Positions 24,501-35,071 of a DNA stretch of 64,000 nucleotides are shown piece by piece. Origin of the DNA: Lagopus muta (lineage: Eukaryota > Chordata > Aves > Galliformes > Phasianidae); NCBI RefSeq assembly GCF_023343835.1, contig NC_064438.1, forward strand, positions 21,534,077 through 21,598,076, read 5' to 3'. The translations under genes were made by a program, and so were the position numbers. How positions within the stretch are numbered: position 1 is the stretch's first letter; each line of letters starts with the position of its first letter. The notes under the pieces were generated by a model. It had not been told where the DNA came from and did not search any database. It saw nothing but the letters and a program-made list of their open reading frames with translations.

Positions 24501-27500
24501 TGCTTTGACCTGATGTCCAAACGGGTAAGTCCTGTTCCTAAGAGGAATACCAAATATAGTATGTGGTTCCTCCTCAGTGTCTTTCCTAGGGTTATTGCTG
24601 CTCTTGAGGTTTCTCTGATAAAATTTTTCCTCATGAATTTCTTACTATTGAAAGCCACTTCTGAATCCAGCTATTTGTACACTTATTGATGTTGTTTTCC
24701 CAGGAGAACAGAAACAGGGAGTTTTCTGTTCCCTTTCATTGCGTTTCCCTGGAGGGGTGTACTTGGCTCATTGAGATATTTAAGACAGTACTTAAATGAA
24801 GATAGGGTGCATTTCATTTTCTCCTACTGACAGTATTTTATTTAATACGGAGATAACTACTTCAGACTCTGCTGAATTTCAAGAATCTTCACAGCTTGGG
24901 ACAGAGGACGTTGACTCTGTCCATTGTGAAGGTACACAGTTTGAGCACCCAGTTCGCAACTCAGCTAAAGTTTGAGGGGATGGCAGCAGCAAATGTGATA
25001 TCTCATGATATCTCTTGAAATTGTACTGGGGAGCTGCTGCTTGGACGCTTTGTTCAGTTCCATGAAACAAATGGCATAACTTATTAAGAAAAAAGGCAAA
25101 AGACAACAACAGAGCTGTGCCTTCCCGGGGTGTTTCTTGATTTTTCATTAAGATTATTACTCAGATCCAGCCCCCTGGATGGGAAGGCTGCCCTTTTCCT
25201 TGCTGCAGCTGCCTGAGGGGGGGAAGGTAGCCGAGTGTCTGACAGTTGGTCTCTGCAGTTTGAAACTCACTGTGACTCCCATTCCACCAATTCCCACCCT
25301 CAAAATGTTCCTTTTATTCCTTCCCCCCACACCACTGACTTGGGGATGCTACCCCACCGCTCGGCCTTCCAGCTAAAGGAACAGGTAAGGCAGAGCTGCT
25401 GCCTGGTGGCTGTGCTCTCAGAAGGTGCCCTATGGGCTGCGTAGATTGTGCCTTCCTTCCTTCACCATCCTTTCCCTAAACTAACACAGTGTCTGCAGCA
25501 AGTAGTGCAGAGGGAGACAGTAGCAAGTCTTGTCTTCATTAGCCTTGTCGTGGAAATGAGCTGTAGCGTGATGGCAAGAAGTTACTGCTTCCAGTTTCTT
25601 CATCACAGCCCAGAGTTACAGAAAGGGTTCACTGAGTGCAGCATCAGCTGAGATTGTAAGAAGAAATAATTTGTTGCTCTTGGGGACAGTAAGTACTCAG
25701 TTTCCACAGAGTAAAGTAATGTATTGGATTTCTGCCTTCAACTTTTGGCCCTTAAATTGGCTAACAGTCTGTGGTATGAGATCTCAGATAATCTTCATTT
25801 TGATCCCATCTGGCCCATCTGGTTTCTTAGTCCTTAGACAATTATCCTTAAGGGTTCTCCTCTTCATTACTGCACAGACATTTTTGGCCAAGTCTGCTGA
25901 TAGTTTTGTGTTGCATTATCTAGATAAGTTTAGGAGGGAAGTCTAAGGAGTAGTTCTGTGCTACACAGGTATCAAGAACATCTGCAGGTGAATGAAAGAA
26001 CTTTAATCTCATATGTCGGGTTGCAGTTCTGCATGGGATGGGATGAGGACAGTGTCTTTGAACACTAGAGCTTAGCACAAGTTATTAAACACTGATACAG
26101 AATGCTGTGGATTTGTTATTACGTGGTAGACTTTTGCACTGCATGTTAAATATCCCTCCCCTTCTGCACCGTCACTTACTTGTCATGTCCTTTTAGTATT
26201 AACTCACAGACTTGGTAGTTATCAAATATTTGCAAGGTACATTGTACATAACATTTGTCTGTTCCCTTTTTGTTCATATAAAATGTCCTCTTCTCTATTC
26301 CCTGATCATGACTGCGCTTTCTCTTGCAACTTCATAGAACTGGATTATGTGAAACCCTGAAAATTACAATCCTGAAAATGTTTAGATAAAAGCGATGTGC
26401 ATACTTTATCTAAACATAAACATAAAAAGGGGCTGTGGAGCTTTCACACAGTTTGGGTGATTCTGACTTTAAGAACAGAATGAACTATTTGGCATCCTTT
26501 TTGTAGATCTCTGTGCAGTGAAGTTCTGGCTACAATAATTTGGCAGAAGCCCCCACTTCCTATAAGCTGAAGTTATCACTGGTCAGCTTGCTGTTCTTGG
26601 CCCCTCCGAGCTGCCTTAATTCTGATGGCCAGTGGCTTTCTCAGTCCAGTTTTAAGGCTTTGAAGTGTTGTGTGTGCATGTCCATGCAGAAATGTGCCTG
26701 CCCCTGGGTTCTGTCTCTCTCTGTTTCCGAAATTGGTGACTGTGCTTTTAATGTGTCTTCCTGTTGCTCACAGCTGACACAGACCGATATGAACCTCATG
26801 GAACCGCTGCTGCTTCAGTATCCTGACTGGAAGGGACACATGTTGTAAGTCCTCTCATTTCTGTAATGCTTCTCTGTTTGAGTACCTGCCTGAAAACAGA
26901 ATGGATGAGTATGAACTGCTTCTCTTACATAGTAGTTAAAACTTCTTCCAGGTCATAGAATCATATTTTTATTTTCAAAACAGTAATTGGTCATCCAACC
27001 TAAAATCCTTTGAAAATCCAGTTTAAAATCATTTTATGTAAGAGAAGATGCTAATTTTCTATACATTAACAGATGAGCTAACTCAGGAAAGTTCCTTGAA
27101 GCCCTGTTAACATCGAGGACTTTAATCCTTCAGTTCTCTTTAGTGCTCTTCAGAAATGTCTGTGCAGCCATAGCCATTGTCTGTGACGCCTTTGCCATGT
27201 GTAGCAGTCACATCTGTGACATGGGCTGTCTGCATCAGACTTTAATGTGCCCTGGCTTTATTTTCCTGAGATGTGGACCTGGGGAAGCCCAGCCTCTTGG
27301 AGAATAAGCTGAATCAATATTTGCTTTTGTGTCTTTCTCAGTTTACGGGAGGAAGTGGCTCGATTTTTGACCTATTACTGCAAGGCCCCTGCACCTCTTA
27401 AGGCAGAAAATGTGGGTAACCCACTTTCCGTTGGTGTATATTCTAATGTATTGCCATTTGTTATCAAACAATTTCATTTTATTTTTTAAACAAATGATTT

Positions 27501-30500
27501 TGTAGAATGAAGCCTTTTATCATGTAAATGAGATTGGATCATAGCCATGTTAGTTGCTTTTGATGCACACATCAGCGAAAACATTTCAGTTCTACTGCGT
27601 ATTTGCCTTATTCTTTGCTTCTATGTGCCAGCTCCTCATTCCATTGCTCCCAGTGAGGCTTTGTGTTTTTATCTCCCCGTTCAGCTCTGGGACCTTCTGC
27701 GCTCATGTCCCTCAGCCTTGACAAAGAGTGCCCATTGTTTCTGATGACTTTACTTTCATACTATTCTGCTGTTGCATCTCAGGGCAAAATCTGTCATTGA
27801 GCCAACGGTAGTTTCACCTGGCAAGAACAGATATTTTCAGAACTTGTGATGGTGTTATAAGGAAGGTGTCAACACCTGAGTCTTTGCAGGACTTTCTGAT
27901 TTGGGAGGGCTGCGGGCTGGGCTTGGTGCATGCATGAGTCCTGCTTTTGCTGGGTGCTAGAGGCAGCAGGATCCAGTACTATTGCTGCTCTTCTGGCTGC
28001 AGTAACTCAGCAGAAACTGTTGTCTCACATGAACTGAAGTCATCACTGATCAGTTTGCTGATCATTGCCTCTCCAAGGCAGCAGATTCTACCTGACGCTT
28101 GGATTGAAACTCCTGGGGCCTCTGTGCATCAGTCTTCTAGAAACAGGAGACAGACTTGCTTTTCTGTGCTTCTGTTTATGCTATTGCACAAATTTGGCGG
28201 GAGGTAGGAGCTGCTATTACCACAAAGAGAAGATAACACATAATAAAAAGGCAACGGGACAAAGTATCATGAAACAGAGTCCAGGATTGATGTTGTTTCT
28301 GATAGAAGTGAGATGTCAGCAGGAAAGTTCTGGGAACATCCATGCTAGAGGATTAGGGAGAGAATATATTTAGTTGGTTTTGTGAGAAATTTTGCGGTGG
28401 TGTTTCTATGGACATACTTATCACTAGCCTCTCCCTTTCTTCTCTAGGTGATTGTTCTGAACGGTTGTGGCTCTTTGTTTTCTGCATTAGCTACAGTCCT
28501 GTGTGATCCAGGGGGTAAGTGGTTTGCTGGAAAATATCTTTAATGGTTTTTTTTGTTATTGTTGCTCGGAAATTAATGTGTTACTTAGTTTAAATACTGT
28601 TTTGTGGAGGTGAAGTAGTGTGGAATTAGCACAGATCTACTGAAATGTAGACTACGCTTATGCTTACTTGGAATACTGAGGGTGGGTGTACAGTGTCCCA
28701 GTTTTTGCAGAAGATTGTAGAATTGATATAGAAAGAAATTGGAGAAAAGAACAGTGACATTAAAATATTTGCAAAATGCATAACTGTAAAAAAGCTTTTC
28801 ATGCTCAGCTGAAGTCCGTTAGAGGAGAAGGAAGGACAGCTATCTGTTGCTAACAAGTTTTGTTGTCTTGGTTCCAGAAGCTGTTCTGATTGCTACTCCT
28901 TTTTATGGTGGCATCACCCAGAGCGTCTTCCTGTATGGCAACGTCAAGCTGGTGTATGCCTATTTAGACAGCAAGGTAAGAGTTGAGGAACGGGAATAGC
29001 GACCTCCGCAGTTAAAAAACAATTGGCACAGGAAAGTGCCAAGCTCTGGGGACTGAAAACAAGGCCAGGCAGCAGCCTGTGGTTTCATTTATGGTTGGGG
29101 AACTGGACACATTGTTTTCAAGAAACTTGTTGAAGGCCGTACATCTAGTTTCCAGTCTTGTCCTTTTCTTGTGTCTTGTCCCTATAAATATCTCATAATG
29201 ACTCCTGGTGGGGAAAAATGACCATTTTGGTGTCAGACATATGTATTGTCCTACAGGAGATGGTCTGTCCCAGAGGTGTAAGAACGCATGGCTGTCTGAC
29301 ATTGCTTTAGTCATTAAGGATTCCCAGAGAATTCTCTGAATGTGACCAGTCTATGGTGAAAATGTCTTTGATTTTATGTATTTATTCTCTCTGTAGTATA
29401 AAGGGATAAAGGGATGGATGCCAGTCATTATTGCCGGGTTTTTATTTTGTTTATTGTGAAATGACTCGAGACAGATTGTTGAAATAACTTGGCCTTTTTA
29501 ATTTTATCTTTGTGGTGTGTTTCAGATTACTGGAACAAGCACTCGGCCTTTCCAGCTTACTGTGGAAAAACTGGAAAAGGCCTTGCAGGATGCCCAGGCA
29601 GAGGTGAGCATAGATGAGCTTCACCTTACTGGTCAAGGCTACAGTATGTTTGAGATGGCTGGTCTCAGATGTGACCTGAAGAGCAAAACGTTTTCAAAAC
29701 CTAGCACCTGGCTTTCTCGTGGTCCTTATAGACCTGAAGTCAGGCTGCTTGCAAATCCTGCCTGCTCTTGTGGAAGAATATTCAGCAGCACTTCCTGGAG
29801 GAATCCCACTGTATCATGCATACTAAAATGTAGGGTCTTTGCAGGGTTTTTCCTTCAGGAGTGCCAGCTGGGTTACCCAAAATGGGCTGCTCTACTCAGC
29901 AGTGCAGATTTATCCACTAAGAACAGCACGAATTGCAGGAGGTAGTGAGGGGCAAATCTAGAAGGTAAATTCAGATGTGTGCTACCTATCTGAATATTTA
30001 GTCTGTAAGTTTTGAGATTATCCTAAACTCAGTGTATGTTTAGCTTCATCTTTAGATCATTAGCAGCTCTGACTCCAGCCACTTGTGCTCTATCTATGAG
30101 CAATTCACATCCATGTACCTCAAATTGCTATTTTTCTTGCCTTGTTAATGGGCAATCTTCAGTAATCTGCTACTTAACAATGCTGATACAGATCAGAGAG
30201 AATTCTCTTTTATGCTGAGAATATGAGAAGGCATATTCTCATATGATTGCAGACTCACCATTTTCAAACTCACAGATTCATTCTATAATATTTTCCTCAG
30301 TTCATTTTGCAAGTGCCATCATTATAAAATGTCATTTGTGCCTTCAGCTTTTTCATACAAATGTCACTTTTGAGGTGAAAAGTCATAGTAGAGGCTGAAG
30401 GGGAATCTTGTGATATGCTCACTGCGCCTTGGAGAGACTGAAAGTTTATCCCATGGTGAATGCTCTCTTCCTATCGTGTTGTTTGTGTTCTGCAGGGTGT

Positions 30501-33500
30501 AACTGTAAGGGCCTTAATTCTTCTGAATCCCCAGAATCCCCTTGGGGACGTCTACTCCTTGTCAGAGCTATGGGATTACCTGGAATTTGCTAAAAGGTAT
30601 GCCAGTTTGGAAGGCTGAGATAACCAGAGGCAGAGATGGCTTTCAGAGCCTGGTGGTCTACTTGCTGTACCTTAATCTATCTGTGAATATCTTCTCAGTC
30701 AGGCAAGAAAAAAAACACCTGTTCTCCTCACATACAGAGGAGAGTGGGCTGGTGGGGAGAAGGGAGTGCAGACCATCCAGTGGGCTGGAGGGACAAGGCG
30801 ACTTGCATCAAGGAATACTACCAGGTTTACTGACAGTCCTAGCAAATGCTGTGGTGCTATTTGGTAGGAAACTGACTTTCTTTCCTCACGTTTTCTCTGT
30901 ATGTGCAGAGAATAAGAAATAGTTGAATATGGCTGCCCATCTTCACCACTGGATGCTCTCTGCAATTTGGCCAATTCTGAATGGACAACAACACAATGTA
31001 GTTTAGAGGGGTCGTACATATAGGAGTTAATTTTCACAAGTACATTGGAAATGACTGAAATTTTATCCCATTATACAGTTGCAGTGGGTGACAATTATCT
31101 GGATATATCTCCAATCAGTTCAGTGTGCATAGTTCAATATAATAGACCTTCTGAGTTGTGAAAAAATACTCTGTGTTGCAGAATTTGATGTATAAAGGTA
31201 GCCTTTGCAGGGTTCTGAATTTCTCTTTGCTTCTCAGCCAGAGAATTCTTTTCTAACTTCCATTTTGTCCTTTTGCAGACACGAATTGCATGTGATAGTA
31301 GATGAGATCTACATGCTGTCAGTTTTTGATGAATCAGCCACGTTTCACAGTGTCCTGGGCATGGACAGGTAAAACCAGCTCCTACTTCCCTGGCCATCTT
31401 CCAGTGACAATTCAACATGATGCCTTGCTGAGAACTTGTGACTGGAAGTTAAGTCGTGAGCTAGCAAATTCTGAATCTGCCTTATATCGTGGGCTTCTTT
31501 TTGTGTTTTTTATTTTCATAATTTCCGAATGGCAAATGCGTTTTTTTCAAGTGCAGGGAAAATTCTAGCAAGAAAAAGGTGGGTTAATTTTCTGTTATGG
31601 TACGTTTTGGTTTGTTGTTTGTTTTTTTTGTGTGTGTGTGCTTTCGTATTCACTTGTGACAGTCCCCAAAAAATTGGAAATGGCTGTTTCATTCCTTGAA
31701 AGTGAGCCTTTTTCTCTCCTACCCCAGTATTGCTACGTCTTTCTCTTATTTCTGTTGATGACTGTAAAGACCTTCTGTTGCTGTTTACATTCTGTTTTCA
31801 TAGAGTAGTGACTGATCACAGTGTTATTAGAGGTTTGAGAATGGGTTTTATTAGGTATTAATGATGATTCTTGTGTGTCCCTTGCAACTTGGGATATTCT
31901 GTGACTATGAATATCCTTCTTCAAGGTATTATTGTTTGAAGGAAAGAAAATTACTTCAAAATCTTAGAAAATGTATCAATTTTTAGTATTACATTTGCAA
32001 ACTCTGTATGTGCAGGAAATCTGCGCAAAAAATACAGCGCTTAACGTGAGTATTTGAAGTACTTACATCTGAAATACTTAAAAATGGTGTCTAAAATTAG
32101 TTCCTGGGTGTTCCTTGCTTCTAAGGACAGGTTGGATTTGGATTTTCCCTGCTTGATTGATGATCTGTGCTCCACTGCCGCTGTGTAATGCTGCCTCTCT
32201 ATTTTTGCAATGCTGCACTGGTGATCCAAAACTTCAGCACCCATGACACTAATTGCCCATCTGCATCCTTCTACATACAGATTGCCTGATCCACAGAGGA
32301 CTCACGTGATGTGGGGAATAAGTAAGGTGAGTGCCAGTTGCTGCTGTGCTTTGGCTTCCTTACTGCTGTCCTCAGGCTCCTTGGGTTATAAGGAAGAAAA
32401 TAGTGTTGGTAGGAACCCATTCCTACTTGAACTTCCTGTTCAGTACAGTAGTCTCTATGTGTCTTCTGCAGGATTTTGCTGTCTCTGGGATTCGTTTTGG
32501 TACTTTGTATACAGAGAACCAAGATGTTGCTAATGCAGTGGCTTCCTTGTGTTATTTCCATGGGGTCTGTGGACCAGTCCAGCACAAAGTTGCACAGCTA
32601 CTTAGGGACAGAGGTGAGTTGGTAGCTAATGTAGGATCCTCATGCCATCCTGTTATCTCAGTACTTCAGGAGATTCAGTCCCTTTACTTTCCCAATGCTC
32701 TCTTATTTGTGTGCTCAGCAGCCGTCCATTATCCTGAAGCTGCCTCTGTAAGCTGTGGCTGGCAGTTCAACAACAGAGGAACTCTCAGCAGAGTTCTTCA
32801 TCAGCAGATATCAGCAGATCAGCAGGAAGAGCAGCTCTGAAGAAGTGTGATAGCTATATGTGTAAAAGCAGCAGATGTTGTACCGAGCAGGGAACTCAAC
32901 CTTCTATGAAGAGGGAAATGGGAGGGGACTTTGTAGCTTTGTCCTGGTCTTGGGGTGCTAGCGCTCCAGCCACGAGCGCAGCAGCGTGGTAAAGAAGATA
33001 TGTACATGCATGAAACTGCTACAGAATTCTTGTCTCCATTTCTGCTTTTTGAGCAAACAGAAAAGGAGTTGTAAAAGGTTGAAATGTAAAAAGGCCCTGT
33101 GACTGTTTCAGAAACCTTAGTCAATTTGTGGTTGTTATCCTTAGTCACTTTGTGATTAATTTTTTTTAATCTCCTGGCTAGAATGGATCAACCAGGTATA
33201 CCTGAGAGCCAACCATGCCCGCCTGAAAGCTGCCCATACGTATGTGACAGATGAGCTGAAGACACTTGGGGTTCCTTTCCTCAACCGTAATGCAGGCTTC
33301 TTTGTCTGGATTGATTTCCGAAAGGTTGGTCTGTTAGGAAAGGAGGCTTCTCCTGGGTTGAGGGCAGCCTCATGGTGCAGCTTTGTCCAGGGGAAAGTTC
33401 AATATTGTGATAAGCTTTTTGTTAAAGCCCCATCTGTTGTCTGATGAGCAGAGGGACGGGTGGCCTGGTATTTCTGTGCATGCTTTTCCTTTTTTTCTGC

Positions 33501-34324
33501 CTGTACATTTCCCTCCTTGCAGGAATCTTACTGCTCTCAAGCCACTCTCCTTTCCATTTCTTCCTTTTTATCACAACTGCTGTATTTCAGAGGTAAAAGG
33601 TGTCTCCCTGGCCTCTGCAGACCTCATGGGAATCACAGATTGATGAGGGTGTCTGTGAATTAGCCTATAGGTGACTAACCTCTGGCCCTTCTGGTGACTC
33701 TCCTAGTACCTTAGGACAGGAACATTTGAGGAGGAGATGCTGCTCTGGAGGCGTTTTCTTGATAACAAGGTCCTCCTGTCGTGTGGCAAAGCCTTTGAGT
33801 GCAGTGAACCTGGATGGTTCCGCATCATCTTTGCTGACAAGACCCACCGGCTACAGCTGGGTGAGTGATGCTTTCTTTTGTTTTTCCTTCCGCTAGAGAA
33901 TCTGCAGCACCATTTCCTCCTCTCCTTAGTCCTAAACTACCCTATAATTATTATCCTCTTGTCTTTCCATTTTTTCTCCCTTCAATTCTCCAAATTTTTC
34001 TGGATCTGATAGAAATTTGGAGACCCTTGTATCTTAGACTTACCCACTAATGTTTCCCTTCCTTTTACCATGGCAGGTATGCAGCGGATCCGCAAGGTTT
34101 TGGAAGAACGAGAGCAGGAGATATTGTCTGAGGAAAAGGAGCAGCCTTGTCAGTCAGATCAGGATGGCAAAGCCCATAGCACAGATGAAGTCATTTCCGT
34201 ATCCCGCCACCAGGAATCTTCCTGTGCTGGTAGTTCCAATCTCAGTGACCTTATTGGCCTCCTGCAGCAGCAGATGCGTTCATCTGATTGGCTACAGAAA
34301 AACACAGCAGAACAGCTTGCATAG
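20930..34324 (+). CDS. ACCS: ACCS-type PLP-dependent aminotransferase homologue with N-terminal Myb/SANT-like domain and coiled coil (15 coding exons)
   Basis: Exons: 20930-21566, 22777-23387, 24465-24524, 26774-26844, 27342-27411, 28448-28514, 28878-28975, 29526-29603, 30496-30596, 31279-31368, 32281-32326, 32472-32613, 33182-33324, 33707-33860, 34077-34324. All junctions are GT-AG and phases join, giving 2,616 nt (871 aa plus stop). The C-terminal ~455 residues match vertebrate ACCS, a fold-type I class I/II aminotransferase homologue of plant ACC synthase. Visible PLP-fold residues: GTSEN (422-426), NPQNPLG (Asn578), DEIY (Asp606, Tyr609), the Schiff-base lysine in SKD (Lys643), SGIRFG (Arg651), and the carboxylate-binding Arg of GWFR (Arg777). 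Human ACCS is reported to lack ACC synthase activity, so the substrate is unknown. Residues 12-101 form a Myb/SANT-like domain and about 255-318 a coiled coil; both are absent from mammalian ACCS (~500 aa). The start at 20,930 has a good Kozak context (GGGATGG); an in-frame ATG at 20,696 lies in repeat sequence and is less likely. The ancestral ACCS/ACCSL split in mammals makes this a co-orthologue of both. Confidence 0.93.
21740..21763 (+). CDS. Candidate 24-nt cassette microexon of ACCS
   Basis: The segment is preceded by a pyrimidine-rich acceptor (GTCTTTTGGCAG) and followed by a strong donor (CAG|GTAAAT). Its length of 24 nt is a multiple of three, and entered in phase 1 it adds VPDTCLGA and leaves phase 1 intact, so it can be included or skipped without a frameshift between exons at 21,566 and 22,777. 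Evidence is splice-site form and frame only; there is no transcript or conservation evidence. Confidence 0.35.
21900..21935. repeat. A-rich simple repeat
   Basis: A run of A with three G interruptions, in the first ACCS intron. It may be the tail of a lost retroelement, but no body is recognisable upstream. Confidence 0.85.
22370..22462 (+). mobile_element. CR1 LINE 3' end, decayed, + strand
   Basis: The stretch AAGGTCCCTTCCAACCCAAG followed by TCATTCTGAG matches the conserved CR1 3' end (AGGTCCCTTCCAACCC then ATTCTRTG units). The element is truncated at 5' as usual for CR1; the left limit is uncertain. It lies in the first ACCS intron. Confidence 0.7.
22509..22541. repeat. Perfect inverted repeat, 11-bp arms, with palindromic core
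   Basis: AATTAACCCCA (22,509-22,519) is the exact reverse complement of TGGGGTTAATT (22,531-22,541). The 11-nt interval with the first base of the right arm contains the self-palindrome AGTGATCACT. It lies in the first ACCS intron, about 50 bp after a CR1 end. Confidence 0.85.
22777..23387 (+). CDS. ACCS: ACCS coding exon 2: basic patch, coiled coil and ACCS N-terminus in one exon
   Basis: Encodes residues 213-416, phase 0 end, donor GTGAGT. It opens with FSEPSMANSS, has a basic nuclear-localisation-like patch RRLRKKRKGQR (238-248), then a Glu/Arg/Gln-rich coiled coil (about 255-318, including AMEERFLQMEERRF and FELEREHEFRMF) of the type found C-terminal in MSANTD/Harbinger-derived proteins. 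A Gly/Pro/Ser linker follows, then SPYLSARGNVANIF and YHADKYDEDTNPN, which correspond to the N-terminus of vertebrate ACCS. One uninterrupted frame spans both parts, so the fusion is physical. Confidence 0.92.
24465..24524 (+). CDS. ACCS: ACCS coding exon 3
   Basis: Encodes residues 417-436, GIINFGTSENKLCFDLMSKR, the start of the aminotransferase fold and the counterpart of the GLAENQL block of ACC synthases. Acceptor TTTCTAG, donor GTAAGT; exactly 20 codons, phase 0 at both ends. Confidence 0.95.
26524..26609 (+). repeat. Diverged repeat pair in ACCS introns, copy 1
   Basis: From TTCTGGCT to CCCCTCCGAG this segment aligns colinearly with 27,991-28,078; the best block is CTGAAGTTATCACTGGTCAG against CTGAAGTCATCACTGATCAG. 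Roughly 70% identity by eye. Copy 1 is in intron 3, copy 2 in intron 5. Confidence 0.6.
26774..26844 (+). CDS. ACCS: ACCS coding exon 4
   Basis: Encodes LTQTDMNLMEPLLLQYPDW and KGHM, residues 437-459 plus two bases of Phe460. Donor GTAAGT; ending at 26,844 makes the join read GHMFLREEV, matching the GH-x-FLREEV of the family. Confidence 0.93.
26953..27010 (-). mobile_element. Probable CR1 3'-end remnant, - strand
   Basis: TCATAGAATCA followed about 30 bases later by TGGTCATCCAACC resembles the reverse complement of a CR1 3' end with its octamer tail. It is short and diverged, in an intron of ACCS; assignment is tentative. Confidence 0.45.
27342..27411 (+). CDS. ACCS: ACCS coding exon 5
   Basis: Encodes up to residue 483: LREEVARFLTYYCKAPAPL then KAEN. 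The donor that keeps the frame is GTGGGT at 27,412, a weaker than average site; the more consensus-like GTAACC four bases on would break the frame into exon 6. Confidence 0.88.
27991..28078 (+). repeat. Diverged repeat pair in ACCS introns, copy 2
   Basis: Partner of 26,524-26,609, same orientation, beginning TTCTGGCTGCAGTAACTCAG. Could be an old local duplication or two fragments of an unrecognised repeat family. Confidence 0.6.
28448..28514 (+). CDS. ACCS: ACCS coding exon 6
   Basis: Encodes residues 484-505 plus one base: VIVLNGCGSLFSALATVLCD and PG. NGCGS corresponds to the phosphate-binding loop region (NGxxS) of PLP fold-type I enzymes. Acceptor CTCTAG, donor GTAAGT. Confidence 0.93.
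28878..28975 (+). CDS. ACCS: ACCS coding exon 7
   Basis: Encodes to residue 538: EAVLIATPFYGGITQSVF, then LYGNVKLVYAYLDSK. The TPFYGG motif holds the aromatic residue that stacks near the cofactor in this family. Donor GTAAGA, phase 0. Confidence 0.93.
29526..29603 (+). CDS. ACCS: ACCS coding exon 8
   Basis: Encodes residues 539-564: ITGTSTRPFQLTVEKLEKAL then QDAQAE. Acceptor GTTTCAG, donor GTGAGC, phase 0 at both ends; the PFQLTVEKLE stretch is a hallmark of vertebrate ACCS. Confidence 0.93.
30496..30596 (+). CDS. ACCS: ACCS coding exon 9
   Basis: Encodes residues 565-597 plus two bases: GVTVRALILLNPQNPLGDVY, SLSELWDYLEFAK. NPQNPLG carries Asn578, the residue that bonds the cofactor O3' in class I aminotransferases. 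Donor GTATGC. Confidence 0.94.
31279..31368 (+). CDS. ACCS: ACCS coding exon 10
   Basis: Encodes residues 598-627 plus two bases: HELHVIVDEIYMLSVFDESA, TFHSVLGMD. DEIY supplies the Asp that pairs with the pyridine nitrogen (Asp606) and the Tyr that bonds O3' (Tyr609). Donor GTAAAA. Confidence 0.94.
31820..31911 (+). mobile_element. CR1 LINE 3' end, decayed, + strand
   Basis: GTCCCTTGCAACTTGGGATA followed by TTCTGTGACTATGA closely matches the CR1 3' terminal block and its ATTCTRTG tail. Only a short 5'-truncated piece is recognisable; the left limit is uncertain. It lies in an ACCS intron. Confidence 0.75.
32281..32326 (+). CDS. ACCS: ACCS coding exon 11, ends on the PLP lysine
   Basis: Encodes to residue 643: LPDPQRTHVMWGISK. 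The last codon (32,324-32,326) is Lys643, the predicted Schiff-base lysine; the rest of the SKDFAVSGIR motif is in the next exon. Donor GTGAGT, 46 nt. Confidence 0.93.
32472..32613 (+). CDS. ACCS: ACCS coding exon 12
   Basis: Encodes residues 644-690 plus one base, starting DFAVSGIRFGTLYTENQDVA. Arg651 of SGIRFG is expected to bind the cofactor phosphate. Acceptor TTCTGCAG, donor GTGAGT. Confidence 0.94.
33182..33324 (+). CDS. ACCS: ACCS coding exon 13
   Basis: Encodes to residue 738: EWINQVYLRANHARLKAAHT, YVTDELKTLGVPFLNRNAGF, FVWIDFRK. This is the start of the small C-terminal domain of the aminotransferase fold. Acceptor GGCTAG, donor GTTGGT. Confidence 0.93.
33707..33860 (+). CDS. ACCS: ACCS coding exon 14
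   Basis: Encodes residues 739-789 plus one base: YLRTGTFEEEMLLWRRFLDN, KVLLSCGKAFECSEPGWFR, IIFADKTHRLQL. Arg777 in GWFR is the predicted substrate-carboxylate arginine of class I aminotransferases. Acceptor TCCTAG, donor GTGAGT. Confidence 0.94.
34077..34324 (+). CDS. ACCS: ACCS coding exon 15 and stop
   Basis: Encodes GMQRIRKVLEEREQEILSEE and a polar Ser/Gln/Asp-rich tail ending QQQMRSSDWLQKNTAEQLA, stop TAG at 34,322-34,324. The GMQRIRKVL helix closes the aminotransferase fold; the tail is family-variable and longer than I recall for human ACCS. Confidence 0.92.
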
Positions 34325-34711
34325 AAAAAGCCAGAGATGTACAGCATGTTCAACAAACTCATGGGAAAGCAGTAGGGGCCAGTGTACCTTTAGGCATGTT
34401 CTTGAGCACTAATGGCCCTGGGCCCCTAACAGCAGCTCAGCATTGACTTCCAGCAAATAATATATTTTCTGTATAGCAAGAAAATCACTTTGTAAAACCC
34501 CTCCTCTACCCCACTTGATGTCTCTGATTTGTATTATATAGGTGATTTCCTTGGATTGGGGTGAGGGTAGGGAATGATGGGGGTTTTGTTCACCTGCTGC
34601 CCCTCATCCTGCTGCATCATTGTATTTTGTATTTCATTTCTAATGAATGTGCTCTTAACTCTCTTATAAGGTCCTGTGGTGTTGTGGTGTCGTTTTTTTT
34701 ACACTTCTCTT

Positions 34712-35037
34712 TTCACTCTTTCTGGGAAAGTGGAGGTTTGAGATTGAGATTAAAATGTGTAAGGTTTCCATTTTCCTTACTGACATTCAGAAATAATTAT
34801 TTCAGTGCCAGAGTATGGTTGCTTTCACAAAGAGATGTTTTTGGGAGATAAAATGTCAGTTCTAAGGCAGCCTCAGCTATGGGTAAATAAGCTTGCGTAC
34901 CTGGCCATCTCCGTGGAAGAGGCTCTTAGAACACGATCATTTAGTTTGAATTCTGTAAAGCTTTTTCATTTTGAGTTGGTTTCCGTTCTATTCTCAGGTC
35001 AGACAGTCTCTAACCCCCTTGGCTGGTAAAAGGCCTG
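34712..35037 (+). repeat. Duplicated segment, copy 1 (blocks A then B), in ACCS 3' UTR
   Basis: Block A (34,712-34,990) matches 40,962-41,238 at roughly 90% by eye, and block B (35,010-35,037, CTAACCCCCTTGGCTGGTA plus GCCTG) matches 40,914-40,942. Order here is A then B; at the other site it is B then A, both in the same orientation. It may be a segmental duplication or two copies of an unrecognised interspersed element. Confidence 0.9.
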
Positions 35038-35065
35038 TTTTTGTTTTTGTCCTTCACTTTGTATA

Positions 35066-35071
35066 AATAAA
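35066..35071 (+). terminator. Poly(A) signal AATAAA, probable ACCS 3' end
   Basis: First canonical AATAAA on the + strand downstream of the ACCS stop codon, about 740 nt away; cleavage would be expected 10-30 nt beyond. Confidence 0.55.

Noticed and set aside
27415-27420. GTAACC as an alternative donor for ACCS exon 5.
   Set aside because: It would shift the frame into exon 6 and disrupt the ENVIVLNG motif; the weaker GTGGGT at 27,412 keeps it.
32331-32840. 169-codon + strand open frame overlapping ACCS exon 12.
   Set aside because: It reads through intron sequence on both sides; only 32,472-32,613 is coding.
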